NCBI GenBank assembly: GCA_944364705.1
Contig: CALVWH010000163.1
Location: 1 to 7,049 of the forward strand
Direction of reading: 5' to 3'
Origin: an uncultured Bacilli bacterium
GTDB taxonomy: Bacteria; Bacillota_I; Bacilli_A; RF39; UBA660
Length of the DNA stretch: 7,049 nt
Shown here: positions 1 through 5,655 of the stretch, in pieces
How positions within the stretch are numbered: position 1 is the first letter of the stretch
How the letters are laid out: each line of letters begins with the position of its first letter
Notes under the pieces: model-generated
Databases searched by the model: none
Seen by the model: only the letters and a program-made list of their open reading frames with translations
What the model was told of the DNA's origin: nothing
Translations under genes and position numbers: made by a program

Positions 1-131
1 CTAATTATTATAATTAAAACCTTTTATGAAAATATTAATATAAATGATGTAACATTTTCACTAATTATTATTTTTAATTTATGTAACATTTTCACTAATT
101 ATTCACAGATTTTAGAAAAAAAAGAAGAATT
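1..131. repeat. AT-rich gene-free tail with direct repeats
   Basis: No gene is visible here. Two identical 23-bp direct repeats lie at 47-69 and 81-103, sharing the core GTAACATTTTCACTAATTA; their starts are 34 bp apart, with an 11-bp AT-rich spacer between them. The first ten bases of the window repeat the end of the same unit (CTAATTATTA, also at 61-70), so a third copy may be cut by the window edge. The spacers differ and are too short for a CRISPR array. The repeats lie beyond the trmR terminator, between trmR and whatever follows. Whether they are an intergenic repeat family, a protein-binding array or the edge of a mobile element cannot be decided from the sequence alone. Confidence 0.75.
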
Positions 132-143
132 TTATTTCTTCTT
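116..143 (-). terminator. intrinsic terminator at end of trmR
   Basis: On the minus strand an 8-bp stem AAGAAGAA/TTCTTCTT (143-136 with 129-122), with a 6-nt loop, runs into a tract of eight T (123-116). The trmR stop codon (134-132) lies partly in the loop, so the hairpin is built from the last lysine codons and the bases just after them. The stem has only two G-C pairs, which weakens the call, but position and U tract fit the end of the operon. Confidence 0.5.
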
Positions 144-710
144 ACTAACGCCAACTCCATCACCAAGTTTATAAAAGGTAGTTTCAAATTCTTCGTTTTC
201 TTTTAAAAATTGAATATAATTTTTTATTTTTCGAACAATTCCTCGAACATTTCTACTTTTGATTTCTTCGTTTGTTTCGACTAGTCCATGAAAAGATAGG
301 TTATCTGAAATAATCACACCGTTGGGATTTAGATTTTTCTTGAATTTTTCAAAGAAAGGTATGTATTGACTTTTGGCTGCATCAATAAAAATCAAATCGA
401 AGGTTTCGGATAGTTCGGTATGCATCGCATCTTCGAAGAGCAACGTAATTTGATCTTCTAAGTGGAAGTCATGAACATTTTGTACAGCCATAGAAAAACG
501 GTTTTCGTCTCTTTCGATACTAACAACTTTTATTTGTTTGGAAAGTAAAGCCATTCGAATGGCAGAATAACCAATCGCAGTACCAATTTCTAAAATGGTA
601 TGAATGTTATTTTTTTCAATATATTCTAATAAAAATTCAATTCCTTCTTTTTGCATGATCGGAATGTTATGTTCTTCGGCATAAGTTTCTAATTGTCGTA
701 TGTGTACCAT
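132..710 (-). CDS. trmR: SAM-dependent O-methyltransferase, TrmR (YrrM) type
   Basis: A class I SAM methyltransferase of the O-methyltransferase family 3/COMT type, 192 residues. Motif I is at 40-47 (LEIGTAIG), the acidic ribose-binding residue is near E66 (SIERD), and the likely metal ligands are D110 (FIDAAKSQY) and D136-N137 (ISDN). The Bacillus orthologue TrmR methylates 5-hydroxyuridine to 5-methoxyuridine at position 34 of tRNA; function here is by family and by position after mltG, as in B. subtilis. The ATG lies inside the end of mltG (22-nt overlap), with GAGGG just upstream. An in-frame TGA at 719-717 blocks any longer start, so the protein lacks the roughly 20-25 residue N-terminal extension I recall for B. 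subtilis YrrM and begins at RQLETYAEEH. The peptidase-U32-type genes that supply the hydroxyuridine substrate do not follow within the window. Other small-molecule or rRNA methylation cannot be excluded. Confidence 0.85.
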   Translation of the reverse strand: MVHIRQLETYAEEHNIPIMQKEGIEFLLEYIEKNNIHTILEIGTAIGYSAIRMALLSKQIKVVSIERDENRFSMAVQNVHDFHLEDQITLLFEDAMHTELSETFDLIFIDAAKSQYIPFFEKFKKNLNPNGVIISDNLSFHGLVETNEEIKSRNVRGIVRKIKNYIQFLKENEEFETTFYKLGDGVGVSKKK

Positions 711-1762
711 AGTCCCTCACTTTTAAGTTCTGCGATTGTTTCGTTATGTTCTTTGCTGTTTCTTGAAAAATAAACTTTTTTGTTTTTATCAGCAACAAAG
801 TAGTAGTAATTGCTTTCGGTTGGATATAATGCTGCTTCAATGGATGTGATTTCTGGATTGCAAATTGGTCCAACTGGAAGTTTTCCTGCTAAAGAAGAAC
901 TTCTAGTATTATACGCATTGGCATCGTTTAATTCGGATTTATATAAGTCTCTTTCTCCCATGTCTACTTTTGCGGCATAGTATGTGGTAACGTCGCTTCC
1001 TAAAGACATACGGCTATTTAAACGATTATAGAAAACACCAGCAACGCCTCTACGATCTTCGGTTGTGCTTGCTTCTAATTCTACCATAGATGCTAAAGTT
1101 AAAATTTCGTGGAAGGAATATTTGCTTTCTTCGATCACGCTTTGATATGCTCTTAGTTTTTTCTCCATATTATCTAACATGGTATTAAAAATGGTTTGTA
1201 CGTCTACTTCTTTGTTTTTAAATTGATAAGTATCTGGATATAAATATCCTTCTAAAGAGTAATAGATTTCTTTATTTTTTATGGATTCATCAATAAACCA
1301 ATAGTTTTGAATTAGAGAATTTAGATAAACATCATCTTTTAAGATATTATAAACGTCATCTTCCGTATTGTTTGTGTTTTCAGCAATTGTTTTAGCAATA
1401 AACCGCATGTTTTTTCCTTCTGGAAAGGTGATCGAAATGGATTCATCTTTAATATCGGTACTGGATAGTTTTTCTATTAATTGATCTAATGACATTTTTC
1501 CACTAACTTCATAGGTTCCTATTTTAATTGAGGAAGGTTTTTTTATTTTTAAATAGATTTTATAAAAGAAAACGTTTTTAATTAATTTTTTTTCTTTTAA
1601 GTCTTCTGCAATGCTTGTGAAGGTATCTCCTTCTTCTACTATAAATTCTATAGGTTTTGCATTTTTATCTACTGGAGATGTAAAGTATTGATAACCAAAA
1701 TAACAAATTCCAAAGAGGACAAGAAAAAATAATAAGGTAAATCCTAAAGCTAATTTCTTCAT
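689..1762 (-). CDS. mltG: endolytic murein transglycosylase MltG (YceG-like)
   Basis: A membrane-anchored lytic transglycosylase that cleaves nascent glycan strands during peptidoglycan synthesis and so limits strand length. The 357-residue protein has a short cytoplasmic N-terminus (MKK), one transmembrane helix at about 5-26, a LysM-like region at about 38-88, and the YceG catalytic domain from about 108 to the end. Family landmarks are EGYLYPDTY (171-179), ASMVELEA (224-231) with the likely catalytic glutamate E228, VAGVFYNRL (240-248), SDVTTYYA (256-263) and LPVGPICNP (295-303). Length and domain order are normal. The start is the only ATG that keeps the membrane helix, yet no Shine-Dalgarno sequence lies 4-12 bases before it; a hairpin fills the 20-base gap to the preceding stop. 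The 3' end overlaps trmR, suggesting coupled translation. Confidence 0.95.
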   Translation of the reverse strand: MKKLALGFTLLFFLVLFGICYFGYQYFTSPVDKNAKPIEFIVEEGDTFTSIAEDLKEKKLIKNVFFYKIYLKIKKPSSIKIGTYEVSGKMSLDQLIEKLSSTDIKDESISITFPEGKNMRFIAKTIAENTNNTEDDVYNILKDDVYLNSLIQNYWFIDESIKNKEIYYSLEGYLYPDTYQFKNKEVDVQTIFNTMLDNMEKKLRAYQSVIEESKYSFHEILTLASMVELEASTTEDRRGVAGVFYNRLNSRMSLGSDVTTYYAAKVDMGERDLYKSELNDANAYNTRSSSLAGKLPVGPICNPEITSIEAALYPTESNYYYFVADKNKKVYFSRNSKEHNETIAELKSEGLWYTYDN

Positions 1763-1770
1763 AAATGCAT

Positions 1771-1805
1771 GAAAAAGCGAGTTTATGACTCGTTTTCTTC
1801 TCCTT
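1771..1805 (-). promoter_or_regulatory. stop-codon hairpin ahead of mltG, with distant SD
   Basis: On the minus strand CGAGT (1792-1788) pairs with ACTCG (1782-1778) around a 5-nt loop that contains most of the TAA stop of the DUF1292 gene. A1796-A1793 can pair with T1776-T1773 if C1777 bulges out. A strong Shine-Dalgarno-like AAGGAG lies at 1805-1800, 37 nt before the mltG ATG; if the hairpin forms, the unpaired distance falls to roughly 10-13 nt. The same structure followed by CTTTTT also resembles a weak terminator or processing site. The pairing is visible in the sequence; the function is inference. Confidence 0.45.
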
Positions 1806-2088
1806 CATCTGCTAATTGTTTTTGGATATCATCTAAAATTTGTTCGATCATTTTCCATTCTTTTTCTGATTCAATCGGTTTTAAAGAAGTATTTTCTACA
1901 AGTTCTCCATTTGATCCTTTTTCATAGGTAGAAGCATAAACTCTTGTATTTCCTTCATCATCCGTTGTATCATCGGTATAAATGATATAGTTTTTATTGG
2001 TTTCTTCGGATTCGAAAGTAAATAGTACTTCGAATTCTCTTTCTTTTCCTTGTTCATCCATTACTTTAAATGTCATTTTTTCTTCCAT
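1783..2088 (-). CDS. DUF1292 (YrzB, UPF0473) family protein
   Basis: A small, very acidic, probably cytoplasmic protein of the DUF1292 family, which sits between ruvX and mltG in many Firmicutes and has no established function. The hallmarks are the FEVLFTFESEE segment near residues 18-29, a following YIIYTDD strand, and the C-terminal LKPIESEKEWKMIE stretch near 70-83. There is no signal peptide or membrane helix. I chose the ATG at 2088 (101 residues) because AGGTG at 2099-2095 lies 6 bases upstream; a GTG at 2097 would add three residues but has the ribosome site inside it, and the ATG at 2076 would lose residues present in relatives. The gene overlaps the ruvX 3' end by 23 bases, which implies coupled translation. 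Confidence 0.9.
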   Translation of the reverse strand: MEEKMTFKVMDEQGKEREFEVLFTFESEETNKNYIIYTDDTTDDEGNTRVYASTYEKGSNGELVENTSLKPIESEKEWKMIEQILDDIQKQLADEGEENES

Positions 2089-2509
2089 TGTTTTCACCTT
2101 TCCTATCTAAAAATGTTTGCAAGATAATATTTGCTGCTAAGCTATCAATTTTTTTCTTTCTTTTTTTTCTAGAAATATTTCCTTGAATCATATAATTTTC
2201 TGCTTCTCTTGTGGATAATCGTTCATCTTGTAGGTATATTGGTATTGTTATGTTTTTTTCTAACATTTGTTTAAATTCAAGGCTTCTTTCGGCAGCAAAT
2301 CCTAAGGAATTGTTCATATTTTTTGGTAATCCTAAAACAATTCCTGAAATTTTTTCTTTTTCGATGATTTCTTTGATTTTTGGAAGGAGCTGCAGATAAT
2401 CTTCAGATGAAAAGGTAAGTGTTTGATACGTGCGTGCTAAAATACCTTGTTCATCACTAATTGCTATGCCTAAAGTTTTTGTTCCTAAATCAAAACCTAA
2501 ATATTTCAT
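2066..2509 (-). CDS. ruvX: RuvX/YqgF family pre-16S rRNA nuclease
   Basis: An RNase H-fold protein of the YqgF family, 147 residues, the usual length. YqgF processes the 5' end of 16S rRNA in E. coli; the family is also annotated as a putative Holliday junction resolvase. The catalytic aspartate D7 is in FDLGTKTLG, followed by VLGLPKNMNNS (58-68), the QDERLST motif (94-100, D95 and E96) and a C-terminal aspartate D122 in IDSLAANIIL. A basic patch RKKRKKK (114-120) precedes D122 and suits nucleic-acid binding. The ATG at 2509 is preferred over the GTG at 2515: GGAAG (2519-2515) lies five bases before the ATG but would overlap the GTG, and relatives start at this residue. The ATG overlaps the ireB stop as ATGA. 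Confidence 0.93.
   Translation of the reverse strand: MKYLGFDLGTKTLGIAISDEQGILARTYQTLTFSSEDYLQLLPKIKEIIEKEKISGIVLGLPKNMNNSLGFAAERSLEFKQMLEKNITIPIYLQDERLSTREAENYMIQGNISRKKRKKKIDSLAANIILQTFLDRKGENNGRKNDI
2095..2101 (-). promoter_or_regulatory. ribosome binding site of the DUF1292 gene
   Basis: AAAGGTG on the minus strand, six bases before the ATG at 2088. It lies inside the 3' end of ruvX and decides the start in favour of 2088, because it overlaps the alternative GTG at 2097-2095. Confidence 0.6.
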
Positions 2510-2742
2510 TGACACTTCCGAACTAAAACTTCTAAAATTTGACTACGATCATATTTTTGAATTTTTTGTCTTGCTTCTTTATGAGAAGATATATATCCGG
2601 GATCTCCACTCATTAAATATCCTACGATTTGATTTACTGGGTTATAGCCTCTTTCTTCTAGACTTTCCATTACATCTTTAAGCATGGCTTCGATGGCTGC
2701 TCGTTCAAATTCATCGTTTTCGTAGATTTTTGTTTCACTCAT
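2506..2742 (-). CDS. ireB: IreB regulatory phosphoprotein (DUF965, YrzL)
   Basis: A small cytoplasmic protein of 78 residues. In Enterococcus faecalis IreB is phosphorylated on N-terminal threonines (T4, T7) by the PASTA kinase IreK and acts as a negative regulator of cephalosporin resistance. The family signature is intact: EERGYNPVNQIVGYLMSGDP at 29-48, then YISSHKEAR (50-58) and a C-terminal amphipathic segment. The N-terminus is MSETKIYE: a threonine is kept at position 4, but position 7 is tyrosine, so only one of the two known phosphosites has a counterpart. AGGTG (2752-2748) lies five bases before the ATG. The stop codon overlaps the ruvX start (ATGA). The gene follows rnr after 39 bases and probably has its own promoter as well. 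Kinase and phosphatase genes are not in the window. Confidence 0.93.
   Translation of the reverse strand: MSETKIYENDEFERAAIEAMLKDVMESLEERGYNPVNQIVGYLMSGDPGYISSHKEARQKIQKYDRSQILEVLVRKCQ
2515..2519 (-). promoter_or_regulatory. ribosome binding site of ruvX
   Basis: GGAAG on the minus strand, with a five-base spacer (TGTCA) to the ATG at 2509. It sits in the last codons of ireB. Its last G is the first base of a possible GTG start at 2515, which is therefore unlikely to be used. Confidence 0.6.
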
Positions 2743-2761
2743 AATATCACCTACTATCTTT

Positions 2762-2790
2762 AGTATACCATAGTTTATTTTTCATTCCAA
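2762..2790 (-). promoter_or_regulatory. sigma-A-like promoter before ireB
   Basis: On the minus strand TTGGAA (2790-2785) and TATACT (2767-2762) are separated by exactly 17 bases. TG at 2770-2769 gives an extended -10 (TGGTATACT). The -35 lies in the last codons of rnr. A start about seven bases after the -10 would leave a leader of only about 13 nt, just enough for the AGGTG ribosome site. This would let ireB-trmR be expressed apart from rnr. Confidence 0.5.
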
Positions 2791-4911
2791 TCCTATTTCT
2801 AAAACTTCGGTATCTTTTTCTTCCGCAAATACAAAATCAATGGTTTTTGCTTGTTTATTCGCGTTTTTAACTTTTACCATAACTTCGTCTCCTAAACGAT
2901 ATACTTTTTTGGTATGTACTCCTTTTAAGCTATAGGATTCTTCTTCGTAAATATAATGGTCGTCTTTCATATCGTCTACTTTGATTAATCCTTCGATTAA
3001 GTTTGGTAATTCTATGAAAAGACCAAAGGTATTTACTCCGGAAATCATTCCTTTATAAACTTCTCCAATATGTTTCATCATGTATTCTGCCATTTTCATA
3101 TCGGTTACTTCTCTTTCGCAATCTACGGATGCTCTTTCTCTTTCGGAAGAATGCAAAGCAATGACTGCCAATTTTTGTTCATAATAGTTAATTTGTTCTT
3201 TGGACATTTTGTTTTCGAATAAGTATTTTCTAAGCATTCGATGTACAGTGGTATCTGGATATCTTCGAATTGGGGATGTAAAGTGGGTGTAGCATTTACT
3301 TGCAAGTCCAAAGTGTCCGATGTTATTGGTATCATATACGGCTTTTTGCATGCTTCTTAAAAGAAGGGTTGACAGAATATGAAATTCTTTTTTGTCTTTT
3401 AGTGCCATTAATATTTTTTGCATTGTTTTTGGTGTAATTTCTCTTATGTTTTCGTTAATGGTATATCCTAAGGAATGAACGAAGGTAAAAAAGTTATGAA
3501 TTTTTTCTTCGCTTGGTTTTCCGTGGATTCGATAAATGAATGGAAGTTCCATGAAGTAGATATGGGTCGCAACCGTTTCGTTTGCTACGATCATAAAGTC
3601 TTCGATTAATTTTTCTCCGGCTCCACGTTCTCTTACTTTTACATCAATGGCTTCTCCGGTTTCATCAACAATGATTTTTGCTTCATCAATATCGAAATCG
3701 ATGTATCCACGACTTTCTTTATTTTTTCTTAAAATTTTAGCACATTCGAACATGGTACATAAAGTATCTTTATACTCTTCATATCCTTCTGGAACAATTC
3801 CTTTTTCTAAAATTTGATTGACATCGGTATAATTCATTTGTTTCCGAGAACGAATAACACTTTCAAAAATATCATAAGTAACGACTTCTCCTTTGGAATT
3901 TATTTCCATTTCACAAGACATAGCAAGTCGATCTTCTTCTGGATTTAAAGAGCAAATTCCATTGGATAGTTCATGTGGAAGCATTGGAATTACTCGGTCT
4001 GCTAAATAAACGGAAGTTCCTCTAGAAAAGGCTTCATCATCTAATGGTGTATTTTCTTTTACATAGTAGGAAACGTCAGCAATATGAACTCCTAGAAGAT
4101 AATTTCCATTGTTCATTTTTTGGATCGAGATGGCATCGTCGATATCTTTGGTATCTTTTCCATCAATGGTAAAAATCATTTGATCACGTAGGTCTCTTCG
4201 ACCAACCATTTCTTCTTCTTTTACTTCCATTGGGATTTGTCTTACTTGATTTTCTACTTCTTTTCCAAAGGTTTCTTCGATATCATATTTTGCTGCAATA
4301 GATAAGATATCAACACCAGGATCGTTTTTATGTCCTAATATTTTTAAAATTTGTCCTTTATAACAATTTCCTTTTAATTTTTTTTGAAGTTTTACTAAAA
4401 CTTTATGTCCATCGACAGCTCCTAAAGAGAGTTCTTTATCTACTTCAATGGTTAATTTTACTTTTTCGTCATCTAATTTAATATATCCTTGTTTATTTTT
4501 GGTATAGTATTCTCCTACGAATTGTTTTAAGTTTCGTTCGATGATTCGAACAATTCGTCCTTCTGGTTCTTCTCCTTTTTTGGAAGTTACTTCAACGACT
4601 ACTTTATCTCCATGAATTCCATGGTTTAGGTTTTCTTCTTTTACGTAGATGTCTTTTTCATTATCGACATTGACAAACCCAAAACCTTTTTTGTTGACCA
4701 ATAAAATACCAATTTTTTGATGACTATTTTTAAATAACATATAACGATCTTTTTTGGTATGATATACTTTTAATTCATCTTCTAATTTATTTAAGGCTTT
4801 TACTAATTCTGTGAATTCTTTGGTTGTGGAAAGGTGTAAAAGATCATAAAGTTCTCCAGCCGTATATCCTTTTTCTTCTAGTGTTAATTGTTCTAAAATT
4901 TTCTCTTCCAT
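2782..4911 (-). CDS. rnr: ribonuclease R, 3'-5' exoribonuclease
   Basis: A processive hydrolytic 3'-5' exoribonuclease that degrades structured RNA and takes part in rRNA quality control and trans-translation mRNA decay. The 709 residues show the full RNase R layout: N-terminal winged-helix region (about 1-62), cold-shock OB domain with GILLVNKKGFGFV (68-80), a second OB domain (about 125-195), the RNB catalytic domain (about 238-560) and a C-terminal S1 domain with GEVYKGMISGVNTFGLFIEL (616-635). The metal-binding aspartates are D250, D256, D258 and D259 in the TIDGKDTKDIDDA block, spaced as in E. coli RNase R. IHGKPS (462-467) and FTSPIRRYPD (544-553) are also present. The chain ends soon after S1 with no long lysine-rich tail, as in many Firmicutes enzymes. 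AGAGGG (4923-4918) lies six bases before the ATG. smpB is not adjacent; ireB follows instead. Confidence 0.97.
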   Translation of the reverse strand: MEEKILEQLTLEEKGYTAGELYDLLHLSTTKEFTELVKALNKLEDELKVYHTKKDRYMLFKNSHQKIGILLVNKKGFGFVNVDNEKDIYVKEENLNHGIHGDKVVVEVTSKKGEEPEGRIVRIIERNLKQFVGEYYTKNKQGYIKLDDEKVKLTIEVDKELSLGAVDGHKVLVKLQKKLKGNCYKGQILKILGHKNDPGVDILSIAAKYDIEETFGKEVENQVRQIPMEVKEEEMVGRRDLRDQMIFTIDGKDTKDIDDAISIQKMNNGNYLLGVHIADVSYYVKENTPLDDEAFSRGTSVYLADRVIPMLPHELSNGICSLNPEEDRLAMSCEMEINSKGEVVTYDIFESVIRSRKQMNYTDVNQILEKGIVPEGYEEYKDTLCTMFECAKILRKNKESRGYIDFDIDEAKIIVDETGEAIDVKVRERGAGEKLIEDFMIVANETVATHIYFMELPFIYRIHGKPSEEKIHNFFTFVHSLGYTINENIREITPKTMQKILMALKDKKEFHILSTLLLRSMQKAVYDTNNIGHFGLASKCYTHFTSPIRRYPDTTVHRMLRKYLFENKMSKEQINYYEQKLAVIALHSSERERASVDCEREVTDMKMAEYMMKHIGEVYKGMISGVNTFGLFIELPNLIEGLIKVDDMKDDHYIYEEESYSLKGVHTKKVYRLGDEVMVKVKNANKQAKTIDFVFAEEKDTEVLEIGLE

Positions 4912-4936
4912 AATCTACCCTCTTATTCTAATCAAT

Positions 4937-4965
4937 ATTATATAAAATTTTTAAAGTAAAAGCAA
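4937..4965 (-). promoter_or_regulatory. sigma-A-like promoter for rnr
   Basis: On the minus strand TTGCTT (4965-4960), a 17-base spacer and a perfect TATAAT (4942-4937). Transcription from about 4930 would give a leader of about 19 nt that holds the AGAGGG ribosome site. The -35 box forms the outer arm of the inverted repeat 4959-5003. Confidence 0.5.
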
Positions 4966-5003
4966 ATCAAAATGTAAAGTCGTTTTGATAAAATATTTGC
5001 TTT
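4959..5003 (-). promoter_or_regulatory. inverted repeat overlapping rnr -35 box
   Basis: On the plus strand AAAGCAAATCAAAA (4959-4972) is matched in inverse by TTTTGAT (4983-4989) and TTGCTTT (4997-5003), with a 7-base AAAATAT insertion between the two halves of the right arm and a 10-base centre. That is 14 complementary pairs with one bulge. The left arm covers the -35 of the proposed rnr promoter. As DNA it could be an operator; as RNA read from upstream it would be a second stem-loop after the frr terminator, but no clean U tract follows. Function unknown. Confidence 0.5.
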
Positions 5004-5043
5004 AAAAGAATATATGTTTTCCATTGCAAAGTTTTTTGAATGC

Positions 5044-5076
5044 AAAAAAAGAATTAAATACTCATTAATTCTTTTT
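5044..5076 (-). terminator. intrinsic terminator of frr
   Basis: A perfect 12-bp stem AAAAAGAATTAA/TTAATTCTTTTT (5076-5065 with 5057-5046) with a 7-nt loop, ending in a run of seven T (5050-5044). The frr stop codon (5056-5054) lies in the 3' arm, so the last lysine and glutamate codons of the gene form the 5' arm. It is AU-rich but perfectly paired. Confidence 0.6.
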
Positions 5077-5596
5077 CTTTTTCTTTAAACTTTTCATCAA
5101 TCACTTTGTTATATTTCTGAATAAGTTCTTGAACTTCTTCTTCTCCTTGTTTGATTTCATCTTCGGATATTTCTAATTTTTTTATTTTATTATTGCTATC
5201 TTGACGAATATTTCGAAGATTAATTTTTGCATCTTCACTAATGGTTTTTGCTTCTTTTACGTAAGTTTTTCTTGTTTCTTCTGTTAGAGCTGGAATATTT
5301 AAAATAATCATTTCGCCATTATTGTTTGGAGTAAGTCCAATATCAGCAGCATAAATTCCTTTTTCAATGGCACTCAAGCAAGAACGATCGAATGGTTTAA
5401 TACAAAGTTGTCTTGCTTCTGGAACAGAAATGTTTGCTAAAGACTTTAAAGGGGTATCTACTCCATAGTAAGAAACCATAACACGATCTAAAATGGCAGG
5501 ATTTGCTCTACCGGCACGAATATTTAAAAAACGTTTTTCCATATGTTCGATTGCAGTTTGCATAAGAAGTTCCGTTTCATCTAAAATCTCGTTCAT
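5054..5596 (-). CDS. frr: ribosome recycling factor
   Basis: Together with EF-G, this cytosolic factor splits the post-termination ribosome. The 180 residues are all family-typical: the RAGRANPAILDRVMV block (27-41), YYGVDTPLKSLANISVPEAR (43-62), the domain II region IGLTPNNNGEMIILNIPALTEETR (86-109) and the final helix RNIRQDSNNKIKKLEISEDEIK (128-149). It is about five residues shorter than the usual 185; the shortening seems to lie at KKLEISEDE, where many relatives carry a few more residues between the two helix segments. The ATG at 5596 has GAAAGGAAGA (5610-5601) just upstream. In many bacteria frr follows tsf and pyrH; here an unrelated surface-protein gene precedes it and frr has its own promoter and terminator. 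Confidence 0.97.
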   Translation of the reverse strand: MNEILDETELLMQTAIEHMEKRFLNIRAGRANPAILDRVMVSYYGVDTPLKSLANISVPEARQLCIKPFDRSCLSAIEKGIYAADIGLTPNNNGEMIILNIPALTEETRKTYVKEAKTISEDAKINLRNIRQDSNNKIKKLEISEDEIKQGEEEVQELIQKYNKVIDEKFKEKEKELMSI

Positions 5597-5616
5597 AAAA
5601 TCTTCCTTTCTTTTTT

Positions 5617-5645
5617 ATTATAATATAGTTTCTTTTATTATTCAA
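5617..5645 (-). promoter_or_regulatory. sigma-A-like promoter for frr
   Basis: On the minus strand TTGAAT (5645-5640) and a perfect TATAAT (5622-5617) with a 17-base spacer, all within the 59-base gap after the surface-protein stop. The expected start near 5610 coincides with the ribosome binding site, giving a leader of only about 14 nt. No convincing terminator separates it from the upstream gene, so read-through may add to frr expression. Confidence 0.6.
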
Positions 5646-5655
5646 GAATTTTTGT

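Noticed and set aside
2..16. A/T-only palindrome TAATTATTATAATTA
   Set aside because: Such palindromes are expected by chance in sequence this AT-rich, and it has no G-C pair to stabilise a hairpin.
47..103. Possible CRISPR array
   Set aside because: Only two full repeats with an 11-base AT-rich spacer; real spacers are about 30 bases and no cas gene is present.
667..873. 68-codon minus-strand frame across the mltG-trmR junction
   Set aside because: It is out of frame with both well-supported genes and encodes no recognisable sequence.
2211..2681. Two short plus-strand open frames (62 and 83 codons)
   Set aside because: Both are antisense to ruvX and ireB, which have clear family motifs in the other strand.
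2506..2784. UGA read as tryptophan (mollicute code)
   Set aside because: rnr and ireB both end at UGA where their families end, and tryptophans in mltG, the DUF1292 protein and the SGNH domain are coded by UGG.
3123..3335. 70-codon minus-strand frame within rnr
   Set aside because: It overlaps the conserved catalytic region of RNase R in another frame and has no family resemblance.
5022..5045. Small inverted repeat (TTGCA/TGCAA) after frr
   Set aside because: A five-base stem beside the much stronger 12-bp frr terminator; too weak to call.
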